This document shows, piece by piece, positions 25,457 to 32,465 of a stretch of DNA of 32,465 nucleotides (positions within the stretch are counted from its first letter, which is position 1; each line of letters starts with the position of its first letter). A program made the translations under genes and the position numbers. The stretch lies in the NCBI GenBank assembly GCA_002352665.1, contig DEIV01000062.1, forward strand, positions 1 to 32,465, in the 5' to 3' direction. The DNA is from Flavobacteriaceae bacterium UBA2765 (GTDB lineage Bacteria > Bacteroidota > Bacteroidia > Flavobacteriales > Flavobacteriaceae). Under the pieces are notes generated by a model. The model ran no database searches. It saw only the letters and a program-made list of their open reading frames with translations, and was not told the DNA's origin.

Positions 25457-26566
25457 ATGAAAACACTTCTAGACCGCGCCTTTGTATTTTCTAAAATTCA
25501 AACCCTTATTATCCTTAGTTTTTTATTGATTTTTATGGCTTGTAAAAAGGATCCACTAAAAGATAAAGTTCAAGCTATAAACACCACTATCTCTAAGGAA
25601 TTTAAAACTATTTATTGGGCAATAAAAGCAGTACATCCAGAAGGTAAGTTTTTAGATGTAAAAGCGATAGATGGCTATGGAAATACTTATGATATAAAAG
25701 GGATACAAGACGCCAATCAAACAAGTCTTATGGATATTAATGCTTTCGTTGGCGATAAGCAAATCCCAGTTAAACTATTGGTTAATAATGGTAAATTAAC
25801 ACCTGTAAAAGCTATCGCCAAAGATGGAACCTTATACAATATATACGCCATTGCGTCTAACGGTGACCGACTTAACATAAAAGGTATAGAACGTGCCGGA
25901 AATATCGTTCATATTAAAGCTATTGCTAAAGATGGGACTTATTATGGTGTTAAAGCTGTTTCTCCAACCGGTGCCTTGAATGATGTAAAGGGCGTTAAAA
26001 CATCTAAAGAAGACCTTGAATACACACTTTATGGTGCTAAAATATACGCACATATTAAGGCATTACCTCAAGTTGGATCTGCCGGAGATAATTTTCTTTG
26101 GCATATAGTAGCCATCCATCCTAAAGGTTATACCTTAGAAGTAAAGGCCATTGATAAAGATGGTAATACATATCCTGTTAAAGCCATAAAAGATGCAAAT
26201 CAATGTTGTTTTTTAGATATTAAAGCTTTTGTAGGCGATATTGACCAATTGCCTATTAAGATGTTGGCGAGTGATGAGGCGAATAAACCTATCAAGGCAA
26301 TTGGAAATGATGGTTCTTTGTACGACATTATGGCCTTTGATCCAAATGGTGAAAAGTTTGATATTAAAGGTGTTGGTCGTTCAGGAAATATTATTCATGT
26401 TAAAGCTATTAATGAGGAAGGAAAATTTTATGGTGTTAAGGCACTTTCTGCAGATGGCCAATTGAATGATGTTAAAGGTGTTAAGATGTTTAAAATACCG
26501 GTTGAATCAAAAGTAAATGGTGTGAAAATTTATGCACACTTAAAAGCATTACCACAATCAAAATAA
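25457..26566 (+). CDS. Lipoprotein of two tandem 161-residue repeats
   Basis: The family is not recognised. The 369-residue product has a lipoprotein signal ending LIFMAC, Cys29 being the likely lipidated residue, followed by KKD. The mature part consists of two copies of one unit: the first starts around W54 (YWAIKAVHPEGKFLDVKAID), the second around W215 (LWHIVAIHPKGYTLEVKAID), giving a 161-residue period. Each ends YAHIKALPQ or YAHLKALPQ. Inside each unit, short ~20-residue motifs recur, of the form (V/I)KAI-x-x-(D/E)-G-x-x-Y-x-(V/I)KA. This suggests a beta-rich repeat fold such as a propeller or solenoid at the outer membrane. No catalytic motif is visible. A terminator follows. Confidence 0.82.
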   Translation: MKTLLDRAFVFSKIQTLIILSFLLIFMACKKDPLKDKVQAINTTISKEFKTIYWAIKAVHPEGKFLDVKAIDGYGNTYDIKGIQDANQTSLMDINAFVGDKQIPVKLLVNNGKLTPVKAIAKDGTLYNIYAIASNGDRLNIKGIERAGNIVHIKAIAKDGTYYGVKAVSPTGALNDVKGVKTSKEDLEYTLYGAKIYAHIKALPQVGSAGDNFLWHIVAIHPKGYTLEVKAIDKDGNTYPVKAIKDANQCCFLDIKAFVGDIDQLPIKMLASDEANKPIKAIGNDGSLYDIMAFDPNGEKFDIKGVGRSGNIIHVKAINEEGKFYGVKALSADGQLNDVKGVKMFKIPVESKVNGVKIYAHLKALPQSK

Positions 26567-26588
26567 TTTAATGTTAAATATGATGATT

Positions 26589-26619
26589 AAAAACAGGCAT
26601 TTTGCCTGTTTTTTTTTAA
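26589..26619 (+). terminator. Terminator after the repeat lipoprotein
   Basis: ACAGGCA (26593-26599) pairs with TGCCTGT (26603-26609) around a TTT loop. The stem is extended by A-T pairs on both sides and followed by a long T run. Confidence 0.78.
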
Positions 26620-26679
26620 GAAAATAAAGTTATAATTTATCAAGGAAAAATACCATTTTCAAATAGGGGAAATTCCCTG

Positions 26680-26710
26680 TTGATTTTTGTTTTTAAATGA
26701 ATTAACTTAG
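26680..26710 (+). promoter_or_regulatory. Likely promoter for the M19-like peptidase
   Basis: TTG (26680-26682) is followed after 20 bases by TAACTTAG (26703-26710), one mismatch from TAnnTTTG. The ATG lies only 4 bases after it, so the transcript would be leaderless or nearly so. Confidence 0.35.
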
Positions 26711-26714
26711 TAGC

Positions 26715-28163
26715 ATGTCAACAAAAAAAAATAATTACATAGATTTTCACTGCCATTCAGCCATGAAGCCATATGGAAAGAGTTATAACTATAGCACTAT
26801 TGTTAGAAACAATCCATACAGAAATAGATCTAATAGCATTTGGAAATACAATCCACCATCTCTGGCTGATAAGTTAATTAACTATATTATCAATTTGACC
26901 AAATTTTCCCAAGCTAATTTTACAAGTTTAGCAAAAGGGGGAGTAACAATTATTTGTATTTCACTTTATCCTATTGAAAAATGGTTTTTTGTAAATAAAA
27001 TTAAAAATGAATTTATAAGAGATATTGCTTCAAATTTTGCCACAGGTGTCGGTAAAAAAAGGGTAGACGCCGTACAAGCAATGCAAAATTATTTTGAAGA
27101 CCTTGAAAGGGAATATGATTTTTATAAGCAATTAGATGGTAAAATAATTCAATTACCAGAGGGAAAATTTAGATACAAGCTTGTTAAGAATTATAAGGAA
27201 ATTGAAACTATTAAACTTAAGGATACGAATAAAATTGAAACCATTTGTGTAGTATTATCAATTGAAGGCTTACACGTGTTAAATCAAAGTATTGACAAAA
27301 AACCAAAAGAAGTTGAATTTTTGGCCAATCTAAAAAAAATAAAAAATTGGGATCAACCACCATTTTTTGTCGCTGTTGCTCATCATTTTTGGAATCATTT
27401 ATGTGGACATGCAGAGAGTTTTACCAAACTAGTTAAAAAGAAAGTAGATCAATCTGAAGGACTCAATACCGGTTTTACACCATTGGGAATTACCATAGTT
27501 AATGAATTATTAAGTAAAAAGAATGGAAAGCGTATTTTAATAGATCTTAAACATATGAGTATAGCTTCCAGAATTGATTATTATAAACTGATAGAGGATA
27601 ACACTTCATATAAAGATATGCCTCTTGTGGTGAGTCACGGAGCAGCGAATGGACAACAATCATTTACCAATAAAAAGCAAGTGGGTTCTCAGGTGGCGAC
27701 TAAGTTAAATCCTGTAGATATTAATTTTTTTAATGAAGAAATCATTAGTATTGCAAAAAGTAAGGGCATTTTTGGATTGCAATTGGATGAAAGGAGAGTA
27801 GCAAATAAAGAAACACTTAAAAATACGAAACATTCTTTGAGTAGATCTAAAATAATGCATTATCGCTCAGAACTATTGTGGAACCAGATACAACATATAC
27901 TTGAGGTTTTGGATAGAGCCGGATTGTTTGCATGGGACTGTCTGGTAATTGGTAGTGATTATGATGGTATTATAGATCCGTTAAATGGTTTTTGGACTAC
28001 AGAAGAATTGCCATTTTTAGCAGATTTCTTAGAAAGACATGCTTTTAATTATATGAAAACAGCAAGTTTAAATATTAAGAAAAACAATATTCCGGCAGAT
28101 GAAATTATTGCAAGAATTATGTCGACAAATGGATTGCAGTTTCTGAAGGCTAATTTTAAATAA
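26715..28163 (+). CDS. M19-like membrane-dipeptidase family hydrolase
   Basis: The 482-residue protein has no signal peptide and is probably cytoplasmic. The metal-site pattern follows peptidase M19 (renal dipeptidase-like): His12 and His14 in DFHCH, Glu184 in LSIEG, His280 in LIDLKHMS, His308 in VVSHGAANG and Asp415 in GSDYDGI. M19 enzymes usually have H-x-D at the first site, so H-x-H is a variation shared with other amidohydrolases. At 482 residues it is longer than typical M19 proteins; the extra length lies mainly between residues 20 and 180. The family cleaves dipeptides with a two-metal centre. The assignment to the amidohydrolase superfamily is firm; dipeptidase activity is inferred. 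Confidence 0.82.
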   Translation: MSTKKNNYIDFHCHSAMKPYGKSYNYSTIVRNNPYRNRSNSIWKYNPPSLADKLINYIINLTKFSQANFTSLAKGGVTIICISLYPIEKWFFVNKIKNEFIRDIASNFATGVGKKRVDAVQAMQNYFEDLEREYDFYKQLDGKIIQLPEGKFRYKLVKNYKEIETIKLKDTNKIETICVVLSIEGLHVLNQSIDKKPKEVEFLANLKKIKNWDQPPFFVAVAHHFWNHLCGHAESFTKLVKKKVDQSEGLNTGFTPLGITIVNELLSKKNGKRILIDLKHMSIASRIDYYKLIEDNTSYKDMPLVVSHGAANGQQSFTNKKQVGSQVATKLNPVDINFFNEEIISIAKSKGIFGLQLDERRVANKETLKNTKHSLSRSKIMHYRSELLWNQIQHILEVLDRAGLFAWDCLVIGSDYDGIIDPLNGFWTTEELPFLADFLERHAFNYMKTASLNIKKNNIPADEIIARIMSTNGLQFLKANFK

Positions 28164-28255
28164 AAATGGCGTGTTTGCAAATCTTTTGCTTTTTAGAATA
28201 AATTGCAATGTTATATTGATAATTAGTAAGTTATAGGAAATAAATAGGATTGGCT

Positions 28256-28263
28256 TACTTTTG
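28256..28263 (+). promoter_or_regulatory. -7 element for the YdjC-like deacetylase
   Basis: TACTTTTG matches TAnnTTTG exactly and lies 19 bases before the start codon at 28283. No TTG at the usual spacing was found. Confidence 0.5.
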
Positions 28264-28282
28264 TGATTAAAAAAAATATATT

Positions 28283-29257
28283 ATGATATTCAATTTTTTT
28301 ACAATTAGGAATTATAATTTCATTAAATCTTCTACTTTAAGTTTTTGTTTTCTATTATTAAGTATAGAAACGATATCAAGTCAAGTAACTTTAGCGGAAA
28401 AGTTAGGTTATAAAAAGGATGCAAAACTACTTATTATCCATGCAGATGACCTAGGATTTTCTCATGCAGAAAACATAGCCTCAATTAAGGCTTTAGATTC
28501 CGGTGCAGTAAACTCGGCCAGTATCATGATGCCAACGCCTTGGGTGTCAGAAATAGTCAGTTATGCACAAAAAAATGAAGGAAAACACGATCTTGGTCTG
28601 CATTTGACAATTACATCAGAATGGAAAAATTACAAGTGGAGTAGTGTGGCTTCTAAAGACAAAATACCTACACTGATTAATTCCCATGGATATTTTTATA
28701 ATGATTGTCCCTCAGAAGCCAATATAGCCGAAGTTGAAACAGAATTGCGAGTCCAAATAGAATTGGCTTACACCATGGGAATTAAACCAACCCATCTTGA
28801 CAGTCATATGGGTTGTTTGTTTTGGGGAAAAGTTGATTTTTTTGAAGTGTATTTAAAATTAGCCAAAGAGTTTAAATTACCATGTTTGATAGATAAAACT
28901 TTTGTTTCATTATTTGATAATGAAGAAGCTTTTAATAGAATGCTTAAAGCGTATAAGGCAATGGTAGTTATAGATCAAAACTTTACAATATCTGAAGAAG
29001 AAAATGCCAAAGATGTTGCTCAATATTATATAAGAACAATAAAATCTTTAGAGCCAGGTCTTTCACAAATACTTATTCATACCGCCTATGATAATGAAGA
29101 GATGCAGGCCATTACTATAGAACACCCGTCATGGGGAGCAGCCTGGAGACAAGCCGATTTTGATTTTTTTACTAGTGATGTCTGTAAAAATCTTATTAAG
29201 GAAGAAGAGATTGTTTTGGTTACATGGAGAGAAATTGCTGAAGTATTAAAAAACTAA
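28283..29257 (+). CDS. Exported YdjC/ChbG-family carbohydrate deacetylase
   Basis: The 324-residue product has an N-terminal signal sequence with a polar lead-in and a hydrophobic core FCFLLLSIETISS. The catalytic domain begins LLIIHADDLGFSHAEN, where Asp55-Asp56 and His53 match the YdjC metal site. It continues with LGLHLT (His107) and THLDSHMG (Asp173, His175). YdjC/ChbG enzymes remove acetyl groups from N-acetylated oligosaccharides such as chitobiose; Bacteroidota have many exported members. The export signal points to a periplasmic or surface role. The substrate is not predictable from this locus, because no glycoside hydrolase or SusC/D pair lies nearby. Confidence 0.88.
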   Translation: MIFNFFTIRNYNFIKSSTLSFCFLLLSIETISSQVTLAEKLGYKKDAKLLIIHADDLGFSHAENIASIKALDSGAVNSASIMMPTPWVSEIVSYAQKNEGKHDLGLHLTITSEWKNYKWSSVASKDKIPTLINSHGYFYNDCPSEANIAEVETELRVQIELAYTMGIKPTHLDSHMGCLFWGKVDFFEVYLKLAKEFKLPCLIDKTFVSLFDNEEAFNRMLKAYKAMVVIDQNFTISEEENAKDVAQYYIRTIKSLEPGLSQILIHTAYDNEEMQAITIEHPSWGAAWRQADFDFFTSDVCKNLIKEEEIVLVTWREIAEVLKN

Positions 29258-29310
29258 ATATTTATAAATAAAGATCTGAATCTGTTTTGCTTAGCTATTT
29301 TTAAGAATTA

Positions 29311-29349
29311 AGATCCGCCTCATAGCGATGGGTCGAGATCTATTTTTTT
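29311..29349. terminator. Weak terminator candidate between convergent genes
   Basis: AGATC (29311-29315) can pair with GATCT (29337-29341), followed by a T run (29343-29349). The inner part of the loop pairs poorly. Its position between two convergent genes supports it, but the stem is short. Confidence 0.35.
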
Positions 29350-29377
29350 AAGATCAAATAATGATTATTGTAGATGG

Positions 29378-31570
29378 CTATTTTTCAGGTGTTTCATGAA
29401 TAAAATCTAGGTTAAGTTCATTAAAATTATTTGCTGCTTTTACCAATAGGGTAGAACCAATACTTTCAAATAAATAATTCGTTTTTAATACAAATTCAGC
29501 TTGTTTTTCTATTTTATAATTAGGTATTCCTATTAAAGTTAAATTGGTAAATTCAGATTGTTCCTTTATCAGATCATAAAATGGTTTTTGCTCAACGGCA
29601 TTATTTATAATTTTAATTTCAACATTTACCCTAAGATCTTCAACAAGTTTTGCAATTTTAGAATGTATAATTTCAATTTCAACATTATTATTATTTACAA
29701 AAAGGACTCTAATATTTGTATTATTCCATTTTGGAGAAGCTATGATAAACCGTGCAATATTCAACATCATCTCAGCATTTTTACTATCCGTTTCTCGCCA
29801 CCAAAGATCAACACTTTGATAATTACCAAATTTGACTTTTTTATCAAAATCTAAATACAATAGATTATAATCTAAGTACAATAATGTTTCTGTCATTTTT
29901 GAATATTCAACAGAATTCTCCAACCCTTTAGGCCAACCCATCATTATAGTATTGGGTTCAACTCCTGAAAATCCGAAAGTAGAGGCAATATTAGTGATGC
30001 CATGATATATATTATCCACTTTTATCTGTCTAGCAAAAATACCAAGCTCTTTATATGAATTGTCTCTAATTATTTGCTCTGTTTTTTTTAAGGGTTTATT
30101 GTTTTCTTTATCCAGAATCAATTTAAAGTTTGTAACAATACCTGTACGACCAGAAACAGTTTTTCCCAATTCTAATAAATAGGATTGATGAGCACTTTCT
30201 CCACTAAATAAAATGATATTTGGATTCCAATTAGAATTTTTATCTACCTTGGCATCTATCTTTTTTAATCCTTTGTTTACAACATTTTCCCAAACACTTC
30301 GCCAGACATCATTAGATTGCAAGTGAACTTCTTTGCGTTGTAGGGTAAAATACAAGCCTCCAACAACTGCTAATGACCCAAACATGGCCACCATATCTAA
30401 TTTAAACATGACTAAAAAACAAGCTATAAAACCCAAGAGACCTATCCAACGTTTAATTTTAAAGGTAGGTTGAAAATCAGGGTTTGCCCAACTTTCTAAA
30501 AAATATGATATATTAATAAAACCATAAGCTGTGAGGTAAAACATTGAAACCACACGAGCAATTACATCTAATTCTCCAATTAAAATTCCAGCTTCTGCAA
30601 TTATAAATACTAAAAATAATGCATTTACAGGTTCATTATTTTCACCTTTGCCTTTCCTAAATATTTTGGGCGTTACCTTATCTAAAGACATGGCTTGTAA
30701 AATCCTGGGACCTCCAAGAATACCACCTAAAGCAGATGATAAAGTGGCTCCCCATATACCGGCAACTACAACGGGAGCAAATAAGGCCATTTTCATTAAG
30801 ATATTATAATCAGATTTCAAAACCTCTGCATTGATGGTAAAAGCCATAAAAATGGCAAGTCCAATATAAACCACAAGACCTACGCCAATAGCTAGTAAAG
30901 TACCTACCGGTATTGATCTTTTAGGATCCTTCAAGTCGCCACTCATAGCAATACCAGCAGTAAAACCAGTAACTGCAGGGAAAAATATGGCAAATACAAC
31001 TTCTAAAGAAACTGAATCTTCAGTTGAAAATAACGCTACAGTATCAGGGACAAAATCATTTGTTCCCAAAAAAATGGAAACCAAAGAGACTATAATGGCG
31101 GCAAGAATAAAAAATTGTGTTTTAAGTGCTGCTGATGTACTTATCAGAGCCAAAGCGGTAAGTAAAACGAGTGCAGCAGTTCCAGTAAACCTTAAATCAT
31201 TAATTGACATACCAAGGTCAAAATAACCATTAAAACTTTCCGCAAAACCGATGAGATATAGGGCTATAGAAAAAGCGGTTCCAACATAGATAGCAATACC
31301 GATTGAGCCACCAATAGGAATACCCATACTTCTAGATAGTACATAATAAATACCTCCTGCACCAATTTTTTTATCGGTGGCTACCGAAGCAACACTCAGA
31401 CCGGTAGCTACTGAAATAATATGAGCAATAATAATAATTGCAATTGCACCAATTAATCCGGCATTACCTACAACCCATCCTAAACGCATATACATTATAA
31501 CACCTAAAATAGTTAAGATTGAAGGGGTGAAAACGCCTGTGAATGTTCCGAATTTCTTTTTCCCTGACAT
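29378..31570 (-). CDS. SLC12-type (cation-chloride cotransporter-like) permease
   Basis: The 730-residue protein has a membrane part (about 1-400) with roughly 12 helices. The opening GTFTGVFTPSILTILGVIMY and the following MRLGWVVGNAG resemble the SLC12/APC fold, as do GAGGIYYVLSRSMG and the later LGGPRILQAMSLDKVTP segment. The C-terminal ~330 residues are soluble and contain a pattern seen in the SLC12 C-terminal domain (including GWPKGLENS and WWRETDSKNAEMMLNIARFI). Eukaryotic relatives co-transport Na+, K+ and Cl-; bacterial homologues have been linked to ion or amino acid transport, so ion co-transport here is a family-based guess. No clear promoter was seen on the minus strand. The gene faces away from the partial regulator at the right edge. 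Confidence 0.85.
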   Translation of the reverse strand: MSGKKKFGTFTGVFTPSILTILGVIMYMRLGWVVGNAGLIGAIAIIIIAHIISVATGLSVASVATDKKIGAGGIYYVLSRSMGIPIGGSIGIAIYVGTAFSIALYLIGFAESFNGYFDLGMSINDLRFTGTAALVLLTALALISTSAALKTQFFILAAIIVSLVSIFLGTNDFVPDTVALFSTEDSVSLEVVFAIFFPAVTGFTAGIAMSGDLKDPKRSIPVGTLLAIGVGLVVYIGLAIFMAFTINAEVLKSDYNILMKMALFAPVVVAGIWGATLSSALGGILGGPRILQAMSLDKVTPKIFRKGKGENNEPVNALFLVFIIAEAGILIGELDVIARVVSMFYLTAYGFINISYFLESWANPDFQPTFKIKRWIGLLGFIACFLVMFKLDMVAMFGSLAVVGGLYFTLQRKEVHLQSNDVWRSVWENVVNKGLKKIDAKVDKNSNWNPNIILFSGESAHQSYLLELGKTVSGRTGIVTNFKLILDKENNKPLKKTEQIIRDNSYKELGIFARQIKVDNIYHGITNIASTFGFSGVEPNTIMMGWPKGLENSVEYSKMTETLLYLDYNLLYLDFDKKVKFGNYQSVDLWWRETDSKNAEMMLNIARFIIASPKWNNTNIRVLFVNNNNVEIEIIHSKIAKLVEDLRVNVEIKIINNAVEQKPFYDLIKEQSEFTNLTLIGIPNYKIEKQAEFVLKTNYLFESIGSTLLVKAANNFNELNLDFIHETPEK

Positions 31571-31692
31571 GAATTACGGTTGATTTCTATAATTTAAAAA
31601 TGAAGGAGTGAATATAGAAAACTTTTTTAATATATCCGTTTAGTAGATGAGTGATTTTAACATTATTCCTTCTCTAGTATAAAGATTACTTT

Positions 31693-31700
31693 TATATTTG
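31693..31700 (+). promoter_or_regulatory. -7 element for the membrane regulator
   Basis: TATATTTG matches TAnnTTTG exactly, 15 bases before the ATG at 31716. No upstream TTG at standard spacing was seen. Confidence 0.5.
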
Positions 31701-31715
31701 ACTTTTAACTAAAGA

Positions 31716-32465
31716 ATGACTTTTAACAACCCCATAATATTCTTCTTATGCACACTTGGTGTATTCAACGGCTTTTTGGTAAGCTTGTATTTTTTATTTT
31801 TTACTAAACAAAAACGTTTACAGAATAATTTATTTGGACTTTTAGTCTTAATGCTAAGTATTCGAATTGGAAAATCTGTATATGCAATTTTTAGTGAGGA
31901 GAGAGACTTATTGTATATGCAAATTGGTTTGTCTGCATGCTTTTTTATTGGAGTTTCGTTGTATTTCTATCTCAAAGCTTCTGTTGAGAATACAAAAATA
32001 ATTCCACGCTCTTGGAAAATTCATTTTGCAATTTTAGCTATTATTATTATTTCGGTAGGTATCATAATGCCTTATGAAACGAGTAAATCTTTTTGGAACT
32101 CCTATTTTGTGCAATTTATTTATATAATATGGGGAGCCTATATTTTAGTTTCAGGATTTGTTTTAAAAACTATATTTGAAAAATTAGTAGCTAAAGAGGA
32201 GAAATGTACAACTTCAGAATTATGGCTCATAGCCGTTTTTATGGCTAATGTTCTAATCTTTGTAGCTTATATTATTGGTTATTTCTGGTTGTATTTGGTA
32301 GGGACATTAACATTTTCATTCGTGTTTTATGTATTGCTATTCTTTTTTTTATTTAAGAAAAATAGAGAAACTATTTTTCAAGACATACCCCAAAAATATG
32401 GTGCTAAAAAAATTGAAAGTGAAGAAGCTAATCATTTAATCATGCAACTTAACACGTTAATGAAA
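31716..32465 (+). CDS. Membrane-anchored AraC-type regulator, N-terminal part
   Basis: The reading frame is open from ATG 31716 to the window edge (250 codons), so the gene is truncated on the right. The visible part starts MTFNNPIIFFLCTLGVFNGF and holds about seven hydrophobic helices with short charged loops, ending in a cytoplasmic stretch that includes KYGAKKIESEEANHLIMQLN. This matches the 7-helix sensor half of Bacteroidota regulators that carry an AraC-type helix-turn-helix at the C-terminus; the DNA-binding part would lie beyond the window. The EEANHLIMQLNTLM segment resembles the linker just before such a domain. The DNA-binding half is therefore inferred, not seen. Confidence 0.65.
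   Translation, partial: MTFNNPIIFFLCTLGVFNGFLVSLYFLFFTKQKRLQNNLFGLLVLMLSIRIGKSVYAIFSEERDLLYMQIGLSACFFIGVSLYFYLKASVENTKIIPRSWKIHFAILAIIIISVGIIMPYETSKSFWNSYFVQFIYIIWGAYILVSGFVLKTIFEKLVAKEEKCTTSELWLIAVFMANVLIFVAYIIGYFWLYLVGTLTFSFVFYVLLFFFLFKKNRETIFQDIPQKYGAKKIESEEANHLIMQLNTLMK

Noticed and set aside
29558..29854. Plus-strand open frame opposite the SLC12-type gene
   Set aside because: Low-complexity Asn/Ile/Phe composition typical of antisense AT-rich sequence; the opposite strand has a clear long gene.

Overview
The window looks like a chromosomal segment from a member of the Flavobacteriia (Bacteroidota). It is very AT-rich and Shine-Dalgarno-like sites are weak or absent. Many genes are preceded by the Bacteroidota -7 promoter element TAnnTTTG. 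It also carries SprB-like repeats, a C-terminal type IX secretion (T9SS) sorting domain, an ECF42-type sigma factor with a DGPF/YCII partner, and the N-terminus of a membrane-anchored AraC-type regulator. No rRNA, tRNA, CRISPR array, insertion sequence or phage gene was seen.

Layout. Positions 1-686 are a gene-poor stretch with a dispersed inverted repeat and a strong terminator. An exported M14 carboxypeptidase follows, then a DGPF/YCII protein with its ECF42-like sigma factor, then an exported Gfo/Idh/MocA oxidoreductase. Converging on these are an exported DPP-IV-like S9 peptidase and a small HMA-like protein. Next come an exported CocE/S15-like hydrolase with an MFS transporter (probable operon), a stand-alone LpxD, a cold-shock-domain protein with a basic N-terminal extension, a convergent OmpA-family lipoprotein, two superfamily 2 helicases, an EamA transporter and a convergent S4-domain protein.

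The centre of interest is a 1975-residue secreted protein (18416-24343). It joins an EndA/NucM-type nuclease, two fibronectin III domains, three lamin-tail-like domains, an OB-like region, a complete EEP (DNase I-like) nuclease, SprB/PKD-like repeats, a Cys/His motif and a T9SS sorting domain. It is followed by an exported protein of unknown function with a Gly/Arg-rich tail, and a lipoprotein made of two tandem 161-residue repeats. The right end holds an M19-like dipeptidase, an exported YdjC/ChbG deacetylase, an SLC12-type transporter and the truncated AraC-type regulator.

Functionally the window suits a heterotroph living on polymers. Four peptidase-type hydrolases, a dual secreted nuclease and a YdjC deacetylase point to breakdown of extracellular protein, DNA and amino sugars, with the transporters exchanging small molecules. 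The cold-shock protein and the helicases form an RNA-remodelling neighbourhood. All functions are read from motifs; no database search was possible.
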